The notes beneath the pieces are model-generated. The model was not told the DNA's origin and did no database searches. It was given only the letters and a program-made list of their open reading frames with translations. Both the position numbers and the translations under genes were made by a program. Shown in pieces: positions 1-7,916 of a DNA stretch of 24,802 nt. The stretch covers positions 1-24,802 of the forward strand of contig JANWJI010000112.1 in NCBI GenBank assembly GCA_025449515.1. The letters are read 5' to 3'. This DNA comes from Nitrososphaeraceae archaeon. GTDB lineage: Archaea > Thermoproteota > Nitrososphaeria > Nitrososphaerales > Nitrososphaeraceae. How positions within the stretch are numbered: position 1 is the stretch's first letter; every line of letters begins with the position of its first letter.

Positions 1-114
1 AGTAGATTAGAGTAGATTAGAGTAGATTAGAGTAGATTAGAGTAGATTAGAGTAGATTAGAGTAGATTAGAGTAGATTAGAGTAGATTAGAGTAGATTAG
101 AGTAGATTAGAGTA
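1..114. repeat. 10-bp tandem repeat, at least 11 perfect copies
   Basis: The unit AGTAGATTAG is repeated without a single change from base 1 to 110, and four more bases of a twelfth unit follow before the sequence diverges. The array is cut by the window edge, so its true length is unknown. Both strands carry stop codons across the array, so it is not coding. A 10-bp period is close to one helical turn, so every unit presents the same face of the DNA. Confidence 0.97.
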
Positions 115-753
115 CATGAGGGACAAGGACCAGATTACCTTTCAAGCAATGCCAGAATCCATTCGTTTAACAATTTCTTGTACTCATAATGTACAAGTGC
201 ATGAATTGACAATTCTTTCATCGATATAAAGTCTTACAACTTATATAACTGAATAATATCTCCAAACGGATTTTGATAAATGTCGATTTCTTCATGGGCA
301 ACCTCTTCATTTTAAAAAGCATTGAATAGTACTCCAGTCGAATCCGCCTCTGGTTCGTCAGCAATAAAACATAAACTGAGCGTCAGTAAGATATTTCTTA
401 GGCCTTTCCTACCGCTAGGGGGGATATTCCTATACCTTAAAGCGGACCAATGCGACCTTTATAATCTTTCGTTTGATTTTTGTCAAATCGATGGAAATAG
501 TAGAGCGAGAAATCACTTTTTACTCGTCTAATCTGGTAATCCAAGATACTATTTCAGCTTCAGTCAGGTAATATCCATGATCCGTAAAATAATCCCATAT
601 CTCTACGGTTTCCTGCTTAAAATTACTTTGAGTCTATCCCAAGATTGTCCTTCTATAGATGATGATACAACAAGCTAGATGCACCTTCGATTAATTTCAT
701 TTTATATTTATATATAAGAAAATCGATGCTGAGGTATCCCAAATTGGTAAGCG
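115..753. other. Poorly coding stretch between the repeat array and the DUR3 remnant
   Basis: No intact gene is convincing here. Short protein-like pieces occur on the minus strand. One is a stop-free stretch ending at a TAA at 520-522 and running up to about base 640, with residues such as YFTDHGYYLTEAEIVSWI. Another is a 28-codon ORF starting near base 234. They read like decayed gene ends rather than live genes. A strongly AT-rich TATA-like run lies at about 699-718. Confidence 0.4.
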
Positions 754-1351
754 ATGCGGATTTTGGGAGGAGCAGTAGCAAGTTCCGTCACTGGACGTAA
801 CATCTATGTAGCAGCATTCCTTCTGCCGATAGGAGGTATTACATGCACATTTCTCGGGAGTCTACAGGCGACAGTCTCTGGCGAGTATCCGAACTCGGTA
901 TTCATTCTTGCTGTTATATTGATTTTTGTCATTTGTGATTTACCTTACGAATCGTGATATCCGTGGGATCGGAAGCCGGTACAAAAGCTCAGATAGGCAG
1001 CTTCAATTAACTAGTGGATGGAAATTCAGGTGGAGCGTTTCTCACTATTGCGTCGTCTCGAGCTTTCTTTGGGATCATAAACACAGTTGGAAATTTTGGT
1101 ATAGTATTTGTAGATCAGGTAAATTGGGAAAAGGCATACGTTGGAAGGTCATGATCCGAGGTAAAGGGGTTTCCAATAGGCGGACTAGCGTGATTTGCGA
1201 TTCCATTTAAGCTTGAGGTAAGATTGTGATTATTGCTGTTGCCACTGCCATTTCGCCTTCTCCACAACAGATAAGCAGCGGCCTTATTACCTCAAGTGCT
1301 GCTTCTCATTTGACAGGGGATATTGAAGCTATATTGCCACTCTCCATCTAG
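754..1351 (+). pseudogene. Broken DUR3-type sodium/urea symporter (SSS family)
   Basis: Three pieces in three frames keep the order of a DUR3-like solute:sodium symporter. Piece one (754-957) reads LGGAVASSVTGRNIYVAAF, matching the DUR3 segment LGGSAVVNALTGMNIYAAAF. Piece two (957-about 1222) reads VDGNSGGAFLTIAS, then FFGIINTVGNFGIVFVDQ and FPIGGLA-stop-FAIPF, matching DGNAGGSYLTM, IINIVGNFGTVFVDQ and YLLGGLAWFAIPF. Piece three (1253-1348) reads QQISSGLITSSAASHL, matching a QVSAGLVAPAAAA-type segment. In-frame stops lie at 1008, 1152 and 1191; the last replaces a conserved Trp codon (TGG to TGA). The N-terminal ~100-150 residues and the C-terminal half are missing. The remnant lies just upstream of an intact UT-type urea channel on the same strand, so a second urea transporter has been lost here. 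The matches are from family memory, not a search. Confidence 0.82.
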
Positions 1352-1581
1352 TTCCCTGCAAAGTCAAAAATTGATTGGTAAAACTGACATCGTGAATCCA
1401 CGGACCATCACACGGAACTTGACCTGTCCTGTGTTAGTAGACGTCGGCTAACTATCATGTGTTTCTTGATCATCCCAGAATCTAATCAATAGTTGGTCGT
1501 TTGTTAATTTCAGAAAATAATGTACTGCGGGTTGCCGTGCGATAGTAACGTGATTAATAAACATGAATAATTTACAAATCG

Positions 1582-1591
1582 TTAAAATATA
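1582..1591 (+). promoter_or_regulatory. TATA box of the urea channel gene
   Basis: TTAAAATATA is centred about 29 bases before the ATG at 1616, the spacing of a leaderless archaeal transcript. No Shine-Dalgarno sequence lies between it and the start. Confidence 0.5.
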
Positions 1592-1615
1592 CCTCCTCAG
1601 ATGTAGCTTGGTTTG

Positions 1616-2791
1616 ATGGAAGTATTTCATTCGTTCCTCCCGATTATTATGGCGGTTGCACCAATAACTGGATCGGCTACTTACACAACTGGAAATCCAG
1701 TATTGGAGTTCTTCTATATTCTGTTTAATGGAGTTTCTGAGGTACCATTATTTAGTTCACCAGTAACGGGCATTTTAATCGTATCAGGAGTGTTTTTGGC
1801 TTCTAGAAAAGCTGGAGCAATGATGGTCCTGTCTGGGCTAATAGGAGCCGCGGTAGCCATGATATTAGGTGCTTCTTATACAAGTGTTGCCTTTGGTCTG
1901 TTTGGTTATAACTCCGTCTTAACCGGTATGGCATTTTGGTCAGGGCCATTTGTCAAGGCAAACAAAGCCACATTCTGGTTATCTGTATTTGGAGCTGCTA
2001 TAACCGCAGTAGTATGGCAAGCCTTTGCTCACTGGATGGGCGACATTTTTGTTAACGGCGGCCATGGCTGGGCGATACCTGGATTTACGGCGTCATTCAT
2101 ATTTACCACATGGGCAATGATGTATGCAACTAGAAGATACGGTCATGATATATGGCCAGACATACACCCAGGTGCAAAAGAAGTGTTGATTCCCGGAAGT
2201 GCCAATCCAGAGCCCTCGGCTCCTTTCAAATGGACTGCTAAGGAGTTCATGATCGCAACTTTGAAGGGCGTTTCACAGGTCACATTTGTCGAAAATTGGA
2301 AGACAGGCGTCTTTTGGGTGGTCGGTCTTACTTTAGCGTTTGAGCTTGCCCCAATAATTACAACGGCAACTGGTGTCCAAGTTCGTCCCTGGTGGACTAA
2401 CGCTTATACTGCCGGATGGAACCCCTTGTCTCCACTCTACCTAGGGGGATTAATGGCATTGATTGGTTCAGCGATTGGAGCAGCATTAGGTATCCTGACG
2501 AAGCTGCCTACAGCTGAAGTAAGAATCGGTCTTCACGGATTTAATCAAGTCCTAGTAATGATCGCGCTTACCTCATTTCTTCCGTTAACACCCGCGACAT
2601 TTTTCATGGCCGTATTGGCAACTGTGACCTGTTCAGTAGTTGTAATGCCGGCATTGCAAAGATTTTTTGGAACGTGGGGACTTCCTGCGCTGACTGGTCC
2701 CTTTGTGTTTACAGCTTGGGTTTGGATGATAGCAACAGCAGGACTAATGCACATTCCTGCCGGAATAGGCTGGTCAAGACCTCCTACTTGA
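1616..2791 (+). CDS. Urea channel, SLC14/UT family
   Basis: A 391-residue, almost wholly hydrophobic protein that should let urea across the cytoplasmic membrane down its gradient. It shows the twofold internal repeat of the UT family. The first half has GVSEVPLFSSPVTGILIVSG and VAFGLFGYNSVLTGMAF; the second half has GVSQVTFVENWKTGVFWVVG and VRIGLHGFNQVLVMIAL. A UT signature of the LPxxTxPF type is present near the C-terminus as LPALTGPF. An ATG at 1616 was chosen over the TTG just before it because a TATA box sits at leaderless distance. The length fits archaeal and bacterial UT proteins. It faces the urease genes on the same strand, with one unknown gene between, and is therefore taken as the urea entry route for this urease. 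An N- or C-terminal fusion is not seen. Confidence 0.9.
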   Translation: MEVFHSFLPIIMAVAPITGSATYTTGNPVLEFFYILFNGVSEVPLFSSPVTGILIVSGVFLASRKAGAMMVLSGLIGAAVAMILGASYTSVAFGLFGYNSVLTGMAFWSGPFVKANKATFWLSVFGAAITAVVWQAFAHWMGDIFVNGGHGWAIPGFTASFIFTTWAMMYATRRYGHDIWPDIHPGAKEVLIPGSANPEPSAPFKWTAKEFMIATLKGVSQVTFVENWKTGVFWVVGLTLAFELAPIITTATGVQVRPWWTNAYTAGWNPLSPLYLGGLMALIGSAIGAALGILTKLPTAEVRIGLHGFNQVLVMIALTSFLPLTPATFFMAVLATVTCSVVVMPALQRFFGTWGLPALTGPFVFTAWVWMIATAGLMHIPAGIGWSRPPT

Positions 2792-3064
2792 TCGATAAAT
2801 CGTAACTCGGAAAATGACAGGATCTCTACGGTCGCTTTTTTAGACCATATTCCCAAACAAGGTATAAAATTTGCCAGCGAAGAGGTTACATCAACTACAA
2901 ATAATCTCTATGATCGGAACATTTACTTTACTCTTCGGTGACCCAGGTTCGATGATTATCGCTAATTGCTTAAACTACTAATAACTTAAGTGCCAATACT
3001 TAAGTCAATAAATGTAATCAAAGATATATTTAGAAGTCTGGAATTCGTACATTAGTGTGTTCTT
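2792..3064. other. Intergenic region with terminator-like T run and upstream elements
   Basis: A short hairpin, GGTC/GACC around a run of six T (2830-2846), lies just after the urea channel gene and may end its transcript. Further on are two copies of ACTTAAGT (2984-2991, 2998-3005) and a TATA-like GATATATTTA (3023-3032) for the next gene. No small ORF stands out. Confidence 0.4.
2984..3005. promoter_or_regulatory. Paired ACTTAAGT palindromes upstream of a TATA box
   Basis: Two identical 8-bp palindromes start 14 bases apart (2984-2991 and 2998-3005), ending 18 bases before the TATA-like element at 3023-3032. Position and symmetry suggest a regulator site for the gene starting at 3065. The regulator is unknown. 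Confidence 0.35.
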
Positions 3065-3649
3065 GTGATTCCTGAACAATTTGCCAAATTTTTGGAACAT
3101 TCCAAAGATATTCTGGTCACGAAGCCTGACTCTGAAAAGGTCTTGTTTTTTATTGACTGGTGTAAGAGTCATGACATTGAGGAGACTATCCTCAGATTAA
3201 GTTCAGAAACAAAAGGTGGTTGGGGGAAGAACCTTCAATTAGACTTCACCACAAATAGACTAATTGTTAGTCGAAAGGGAGTACTAAGAAAATTTGTAGA
3301 TTTAGGTTATGTCGCTGGAATGGCCCCTTATCCTTATCTACTATTAAAAAACAAACTGCGGGAATCAGATTTCAGCTCTAAATCGTGTGTCATAAATCCA
3401 AGAACACTGCTAGACGACCCTTCAAACTACTATATTGAATATTCAAAAATAGATGCCTTTATTTTGAGAAAGGGCATAGAAACGACTGTTACGAACATGA
3501 TTGGCAGGATGATAAAATCAAATTTCATTACGATCCATTCTGAAACAAAAGTCTATGAATTCACTCTGCCAGTAAACAAGAATGGAAATTATGAACAGAT
3601 CGTTTTCTGGCTTGGAGTAGTGGTCCCAGTTAGTATCTCCACGCATTGA
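3065..3649 (+). CDS. Unknown protein between urea channel and ureA
   Basis: I do not recognise this 194-residue protein. It starts with GTG. The N-terminal ~60 residues look helical and polar. From about residue 60 alternating hydrophobic strands dominate (NRLIVSRKGVLRKFVDLG, then YYIEYSKIDAFILRKG and FITIHSETKVYEFTLP), a pattern seen in small beta-rich folds such as PH-like domains. That resemblance is impressionistic. There is no signal peptide and no metal-binding Cys/His cluster. It has its own TATA-like box, and it is boxed in by palindromes at 2984-3005 and 3654-3677. Its place between channel and urease suggests a link to urea use, but no sequence motif supports a role. Confidence 0.65.
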   Translation: MIPEQFAKFLEHSKDILVTKPDSEKVLFFIDWCKSHDIEETILRLSSETKGGWGKNLQLDFTTNRLIVSRKGVLRKFVDLGYVAGMAPYPYLLLKNKLRESDFSSKSCVINPRTLLDDPSNYYIEYSKIDAFILRKGIETTVTNMIGRMIKSNFITIHSETKVYEFTLPVNKNGNYEQIVFWLGVVVPVSISTH

Positions 3650-3653
3650 TGAA

Positions 3654-3677
3654 TATTTAGTCGACGTCTACTAAATA
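3654..3677. promoter_or_regulatory. 24-bp near-perfect palindrome ahead of ureA
   Basis: Eight-base arms TATTTAGT and ACTAAATA flank a central GACGTC; a single pair (C3662/T3669) breaks the symmetry. It begins four bases after the stop codon of the upstream gene and lies about 90 bases before the ureA TATA box. It could be an operator for the urease genes or a weak transcript-end hairpin. The lack of a T run favours a protein site. Confidence 0.45.
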
Positions 3678-3741
3678 ATCCTCCTCGAACTAAACTTCAA
3701 TAGACTGTATCTTTTCTCATTTATGGGGCGTAGGCCTTCTA

Positions 3742-3780
3742 CACTTAAATATTTCAGGTCTATTTTATAGAGTGAGGTAA
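3742..3780 (+). promoter_or_regulatory. ureA promoter: TATA box and Shine-Dalgarno
   Basis: ACTTAAATATTT (3742-3753) is a good TATA candidate. GAGGTAA (3774-3780) lies about 11 bases ahead of the ATG at 3792, so this transcript probably has a short leader. A second AT-rich element, CTATTTTATAG (about 3760-3770), is an alternative TATA that would give a leaderless start. Confidence 0.5.
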
Positions 3781-3791
3781 TAGAAAAATTG

Positions 3792-4091
3792 ATGTTAGCA
3801 CCTAGGGAAATGGAAAAGATGGTTATTTGGACTGCTGCACAAATTGCAGAAGGACGAAAGAAAAAGGGTGTAAAACTTAACTATCCTGAAGCCATTGCGT
3901 ATATTGCAAACTTTGTTGTAGAAGGCGCAAGAGAAGGCAAAACTGTCGCTGATTTGATGAAATCGGCGAGAGAAGTTTTAAAGAGCACCGACGTCATGAA
4001 AGGCGTTCCGGAAATGATACATACAGTTCAGGTAGAAGCTACATTCCCAGACGGCACTAAACTGGTAACAGTACATGACCCAGTTTATTAG
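3792..4091 (+). CDS. ureA: Urease subunit gamma
   Basis: A 99-residue protein, the usual length for UreA. The conserved order of motifs is present: an opening LAPREMEKM, then KKKGVKLNYPEAIAYIA, VVEGAREGKTVADLM, VMKGVPEMI and the ending VEATFPDGTKLVTVHDP. UreA packs with UreB and UreC into the cytoplasmic nickel enzyme that hydrolyses urea to ammonia and carbamate. The ATG at 3792 is preferred over a TTG three bases earlier because of the Shine-Dalgarno spacing and family N-termini. UreA and UreB are separate genes here, unlike the fused small subunit of Helicobacter. A 51-base A-rich gap separates it from ureB. Confidence 0.97.
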   Translation: MLAPREMEKMVIWTAAQIAEGRKKKGVKLNYPEAIAYIANFVVEGAREGKTVADLMKSAREVLKSTDVMKGVPEMIHTVQVEATFPDGTKLVTVHDPVY

Positions 4092-4142
4092 GTGATTTTA
4101 ATTGGTTGAAACCAAAAAAATGAAAATTAAAAAAAACAAATT

Positions 4143-4532
4143 ATGGAGAAAGGTCCCAAAAATATGATACCAGGAGAATACGTTTTATCACAAAGTCCGG
4201 TTAATTGCAATGTGAATAACAAGACAATCAAAATCATCGTCAAGAATGCCGGAGATAGACCTTGCCAGGTTGGTTCACATACTCACTTCTTTGAAGTAAA
4301 TAGAGCACTAGACTTTCCAAGAGAAAAGGCATTCGGATGTAGATTGAACATTCCTGCAGGTACTTCGGTGAGATTTGAGCCAGGTGATTCAAAGGAGGTA
4401 GAATTATGCGAATATGGAGGATCTCGTGTTGTGCATGGATTCAACGCACTCGTAATGGGAGGACTAAATTCACAAGTAGCAAAGAATGCGGCACTGGAAA
4501 GGGCGAAGAAGCAGGGCTTTAGGGGAGCATAA
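4143..4532 (+). CDS. ureB: Urease subunit beta
   Basis: A 129-residue UreB. The diagnostic opening MIPGEYVLS is preceded by eight extra residues. It then shows VGSHTHFFEVNRALDFPREK, RLNIPAGTSVRFEPGDSKEVE and VVHGFNALVMG, all in the standard order. UreB forms part of the ring that holds the catalytic UreC subunit. The stop is followed by AAAGGAGAG, a strong Shine-Dalgarno for ureC, so the two are surely co-transcribed. The C-terminal tail is longer than the bacterial norm, ending in basic residues (KKQGFRG). The internal Met of MIPGEY is an alternative start, but the first ATG is kept because nothing argues against it. Confidence 0.97.
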   Translation: MEKGPKNMIPGEYVLSQSPVNCNVNNKTIKIIVKNAGDRPCQVGSHTHFFEVNRALDFPREKAFGCRLNIPAGTSVRFEPGDSKEVELCEYGGSRVVHGFNALVMGGLNSQVAKNAALERAKKQGFRGA

Positions 4533-4547
4533 AAGGAGAGAATAATA

Positions 4548-6275
4548 ATGGTTCTCAAACTAACTCGAAAACAATACACAGATTTATTCGGTCCAACGAC
4601 TGGAGATAAAGTAAGATTGGGAGATTCTGATTTATTAATTGAGATAGAAAAGGACTTCATAACTCCTGGAGATGAGTGTGTGTTTGGTGGAGGCAAGACT
4701 ATAAGAGATGGCTTGGCTCAGACACCAGGTGTAACCAATGCGAATGGTGCCCTTGATTTTATAATAACAAATGCCGTCGTATTGGATCCTGAAATTGGGA
4801 TAGTAAAAGGAGATATTGGCATAAAAGACGGAAAGATCGCCGGCATCGGCAAGGCAGGGAACCCGAACATTATGGATAAGGTAAGTAAGAATATGGTAAT
4901 ATCAGCATGCACAGAGGCAACTGCAGGGGAGCATACAATATGCACTCCAGGACATTTTGATACTCATGTTCATAACATCTCTCCCCAACAATATATCGAT
5001 GCCATTAGTGGTGGAATATGTAATATGATAGGTGGAGGTACCGGACCTGCTGATGGGACTAATGCTACAACATGTACCCCTGGCGTATTCAATATGAGCC
5101 GAATGTTAGAATCTATAGAGGATATACCAATGAATTTCGGATTCCTTGGTAAAGGGAATGATTCACATCCATCTCTAGCTACGCAGATGGAACAGATAGA
5201 AGGAGGCGCCTGCGGGCTAAAGGACCACGAGGACTGGGGAACAACTGCGGCAGTCTTGGATGCATCGCTCAAAGCATGTGATTTAACCGATACTCAGCTA
5301 GCAATACATACAGATTCCATTAATGAGTGTGGATACGTAGAAGACACTATTAATGCAATAGATGGGCGAACATTACATACCTATCATACAGAAGGAGCGG
5401 GTGGCGGACACGCCCCTGATATCATGAAGATTGCTGGGGAACCCTTTGCATTACCATCATCGACAAATCCCACAAGACCATATACAATGAATACTATAGC
5501 CGAGCATCTTGATATGCTGATGTTTTGTCATCACCTGAACCCCGCTGTACCAGAGGATGTACACTTTGCAGAATCTCGTATCAGAGCAGAAACGATCGCA
5601 GCCGAGGACGTATTACATGACGAAGGTGTTCTAAGTATGTATTCCTCAGATAGCCAAGCAATGGGTAGAATAGGTGAAGTTGTGATACGAGCGTGGCAGA
5701 CAGCCGATAAAATGAAGAAAATGAAGGGTAGTCTGGAAGAAGACTCACATGGTAATGACAACTTTAGAGCAAAGAGGTACATTGCGAAAACCACAATAAA
5801 TCCTGCAACCACGCACGGAGTTGCAGATTATTTGGGTTCACTTGAAGTAGGAAAATATGCTGATATCGCAATGTATTCAACAGCCTTCTTTCCGGCAAAG
5901 CCAAAAATGATATTCAAGGGAGGATTCATTGCGTGGTCAATAATGGGAGATCCTAATGCTTCGCTTCCGACGCCAGAACCAGTATTCTATAGACCTATGT
6001 TTGGAGCACTCGGAAAGGCTGTACAGAAAACATCGTTCACATTCACATCAAAGGCGGCAGTGAAGCTTGGCGTCCCAGAAAAATTAGGATTAGAGAAAGT
6101 AGTTTTACCAGTAAAGAACTGTAGAAGCATTAGCAAAAGAAATATGATGTGGAATGACAAGACTCCACATATAACTATTGATCCAGAGACATATGAGGTA
6201 AAATTGGACGGCAAGATTGCAACAGTTGATCCGGCAAAAGAACTTTCTTCTGCCCAAAGGTACTTTATGGCATAA
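4548..6275 (+). CDS. ureC: Urease catalytic subunit alpha
   Basis: A 575-residue UreC with a complete active site. Nickel ligands and catalytic residues, by alignment from memory with the Klebsiella enzyme, are H140 and H142 (THVH), the lysine to be carbamylated K225 (GLKDHEDWG), H227, H254 (AIHTDS), H280 (YHTEGAGGGH), the flap residues C327 and H328 (MFCHHLNP) and D368 (SSDSQAMGR). Nothing essential is missing, so the enzyme should be active once nickel is loaded by UreDEFG. The start is fixed by the Shine-Dalgarno in front of 4548 and by the usual N-terminus with LTRKQYTDLFGPTTGDKVRLG. It ends the first urease transcript: a T-rich terminator follows directly. Confidence 0.98.
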   Translation: MVLKLTRKQYTDLFGPTTGDKVRLGDSDLLIEIEKDFITPGDECVFGGGKTIRDGLAQTPGVTNANGALDFIITNAVVLDPEIGIVKGDIGIKDGKIAGIGKAGNPNIMDKVSKNMVISACTEATAGEHTICTPGHFDTHVHNISPQQYIDAISGGICNMIGGGTGPADGTNATTCTPGVFNMSRMLESIEDIPMNFGFLGKGNDSHPSLATQMEQIEGGACGLKDHEDWGTTAAVLDASLKACDLTDTQLAIHTDSINECGYVEDTINAIDGRTLHTYHTEGAGGGHAPDIMKIAGEPFALPSSTNPTRPYTMNTIAEHLDMLMFCHHLNPAVPEDVHFAESRIRAETIAAEDVLHDEGVLSMYSSDSQAMGRIGEVVIRAWQTADKMKKMKGSLEEDSHGNDNFRAKRYIAKTTINPATTHGVADYLGSLEVGKYADIAMYSTAFFPAKPKMIFKGGFIAWSIMGDPNASLPTPEPVFYRPMFGALGKAVQKTSFTFTSKAAVKLGVPEKLGLEKVVLPVKNCRSISKRNMMWNDKTPHITIDPETYEVKLDGKIATVDPAKELSSAQRYFMA

Positions 6276-6294
6276 CTTCGACCAAGAAAAACTC

Positions 6295-6313
6295 TATTTT
6301 TTTATTTATTTTT
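6295..6313 (+). terminator. T-rich terminator after ureC
   Basis: Two T runs (seven and five T, with TATTTA between) start 19 bases after the ureC stop, typical of archaeal intrinsic terminators. A weak TATA-like CAATATCTTTA (6322-6332) lies about 30 bases before the next ATG at 6357, so the accessory genes probably have their own promoter. Confidence 0.5.
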
Positions 6314-6356
6314 GATGTTTTCAATATCTTTATTTTTGTCTGTTTGACATGTCCTT

Positions 6357-7916
6357 ATGATGTCAAATCCTAATTTTGGTGTGTGGAGACCGATGGCGGA
6401 GAGTATCGAGTTCAATGCTCTCGAATCAAACTCCAACGCAGTTATGGCCGTTGCCGATACAGTGAGGACGACTTTAGGACCTAAAGGATTGGATAAATTA
6501 TTAATAGACCAAGCTATGAATAGGCATGTTTCAAATGACGGGGTAACTATTCTTCTCTCCGTAAGAGCTATTCATCCAGTAGCACGAATGATCGTGGAAA
6601 TTGCTGAAAGACAAGAACAGCTAGTAGGAGACGGTACTACAACAGCAGTTGTCATGGCTGCGGAAATGATCAAGGAAGGAAAGAAACTTGTAAAGGAGCT
6701 TGGCGTACATCCAACCAAAGTTGTTGAAGGAATAGACAGTGGAGTAAGGCACGCCTGCGAATTGTTAGAAGCCGAATCCAGAACAATTTCAATTAAGGAT
6801 GTAGCATTAGAACAAGTAGTAAATACATCACTTTCTTCAAAGTTAGACGGTAGACAACTTTCCTCACTCGTCATTACTGCTCTTCGAATAGTTGGAGAAA
6901 ATGCAAAGTTTGATGGTTCATTTGATTTTGATAAATCAATCATGGTAATACGGAAGACAAATATGGAAGATCGCATTGTGAGCGGATTAGTCCTGGAACG
7001 AAAGAGGGTAGACCCAGCGATGCCGACTAAGATTAATGAAGCGAGGATTATGATTGCTAGACTTGATCTCAAGCCCGTAAAAGAGTCTTGGCTCAAGGAC
7101 AATAGCAAATATCAGGAAATATTGAGCATGGAGAATGATAGAATAGAGAAATCGAAACGACTAGTCGATGCGATGATTGCAACTGGTGCGAATACTTTTC
7201 TGCTTGCTTCGACAGAGATAGATCAAGTAGTTGAGGATTTGTTAGTAAGTCATAACGTATTTGCAGTGCGGATCTCTATAGAAGAGATGGATTACATGTC
7301 TAGATATACTGGTGCAAAGATAGTTAGAATGATCGATGATTTGTCTAAACCTGACATAGTTGGCAAAGCAGATCGTGTATTCGAAGAGGAAGAAAATGGG
7401 GTTGTATGCATCGAGGGTGGATCGGGCAAGAATATGGTAACTTTGGTAGTCTCGGGATCAACTAAAGAAACCTCCCTGGAACGATGGAGGGCCGCTATTG
7501 ATGGTGTAAATGCTGCTGAGGCGGCGTTGAATAAGGGAGTCGTGGCAGGAGGGGGAGCCGCAGAATTGCATGTTATAGAGGGGGTAAAAGATATGCGGCT
7601 AAAGGGTCTTGAGCAGGTAGGACTCGAAGTTGTAGCATCGGCCCTTGAAAGTATAATGAGACAAATTCTCTCGAATGCTGGATACAATGGTTTGGAGAAG
7701 GTAATGGCCGCTAAAGCATCGCCTCGTGGTTTCGGCATAGATATTGATAGCGGGGAAGCTGTTGATATGTGGAATAAGGGAATTTTGGACCCATTATTGG
7801 TTAAGACGATGGCCTTGAAGGCTGCTGGCGAAATAGCAAAATCGGTCTTGCGTATCGATAGAAACCTAGCCGCAGAAAATCTAGATCCCCAGGCTGTTTC
7901 TGATACAAAGAGGTGA
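6357..7916 (+). CDS. Divergent group II chaperonin (thermosome paralogue) in the urease accessory operon
   Basis: A 519-residue thermosome/TCP-1 family protein. ATP-site motifs are present: TLGPKGLDK (39-47), NDGVTIL (60-66), GDGTTTAVV (91-99), an Asp at 382 ahead of VVAGGGAAE (395-403), and VKTMALKAAGEIAKSVLRID (482-501). The apical domain is kept (VFAVRISIEEMDYMSRYTGAKI). It is shorter than usual thermosome subunits (about 540-550), lacks the Gly/Met-rich C-terminal tail, and its N-terminus differs from the housekeeping consensus (EFNALESNSN where RDAQRNNI-like residues are usual). It is followed with no gap by an unknown gene and then ureE, ureF, ureG and ureD, so it is read with the urease maturation genes. 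It may fold or hold apo-urease or its assembly factors, which is inference from context. It is unlikely to be the only cellular chaperonin. The downstream ATG at codon 13 is an alternative start. Confidence 0.93.
   Translation: MMSNPNFGVWRPMAESIEFNALESNSNAVMAVADTVRTTLGPKGLDKLLIDQAMNRHVSNDGVTILLSVRAIHPVARMIVEIAERQEQLVGDGTTTAVVMAAEMIKEGKKLVKELGVHPTKVVEGIDSGVRHACELLEAESRTISIKDVALEQVVNTSLSSKLDGRQLSSLVITALRIVGENAKFDGSFDFDKSIMVIRKTNMEDRIVSGLVLERKRVDPAMPTKINEARIMIARLDLKPVKESWLKDNSKYQEILSMENDRIEKSKRLVDAMIATGANTFLLASTEIDQVVEDLLVSHNVFAVRISIEEMDYMSRYTGAKIVRMIDDLSKPDIVGKADRVFEEEENGVVCIEGGSGKNMVTLVVSGSTKETSLERWRAAIDGVNAAEAALNKGVVAGGGAAELHVIEGVKDMRLKGLEQVGLEVVASALESIMRQILSNAGYNGLEKVMAAKASPRGFGIDIDSGEAVDMWNKGILDPLLVKTMALKAAGEIAKSVLRIDRNLAAENLDPQAVSDTKR

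Noticed and set aside
1..114. CRISPR array
   Set aside because: The units are 10 bp and contiguous with no spacers, and no cas genes are present.
322..531. 69-codon plus-strand ORF
   Set aside because: It has a TTG start, no Shine-Dalgarno, no recognisable motif, and lies in a decayed stretch opposite protein-like minus-strand fragments.
1448..1630. 60-codon minus-strand ORF
   Set aside because: It covers the urea channel promoter and has no motif or promoter of its own.
4718..5812. Several minus-strand ORFs inside ureC
   Set aside because: They are antisense shadows of a complete UreC with all catalytic residues.
6572..7738. Minus-strand ORFs of 178 and 148 codons
   Set aside because: They lie wholly inside the chaperonin gene and have Ser/Ile-rich compositions typical of antisense frames.
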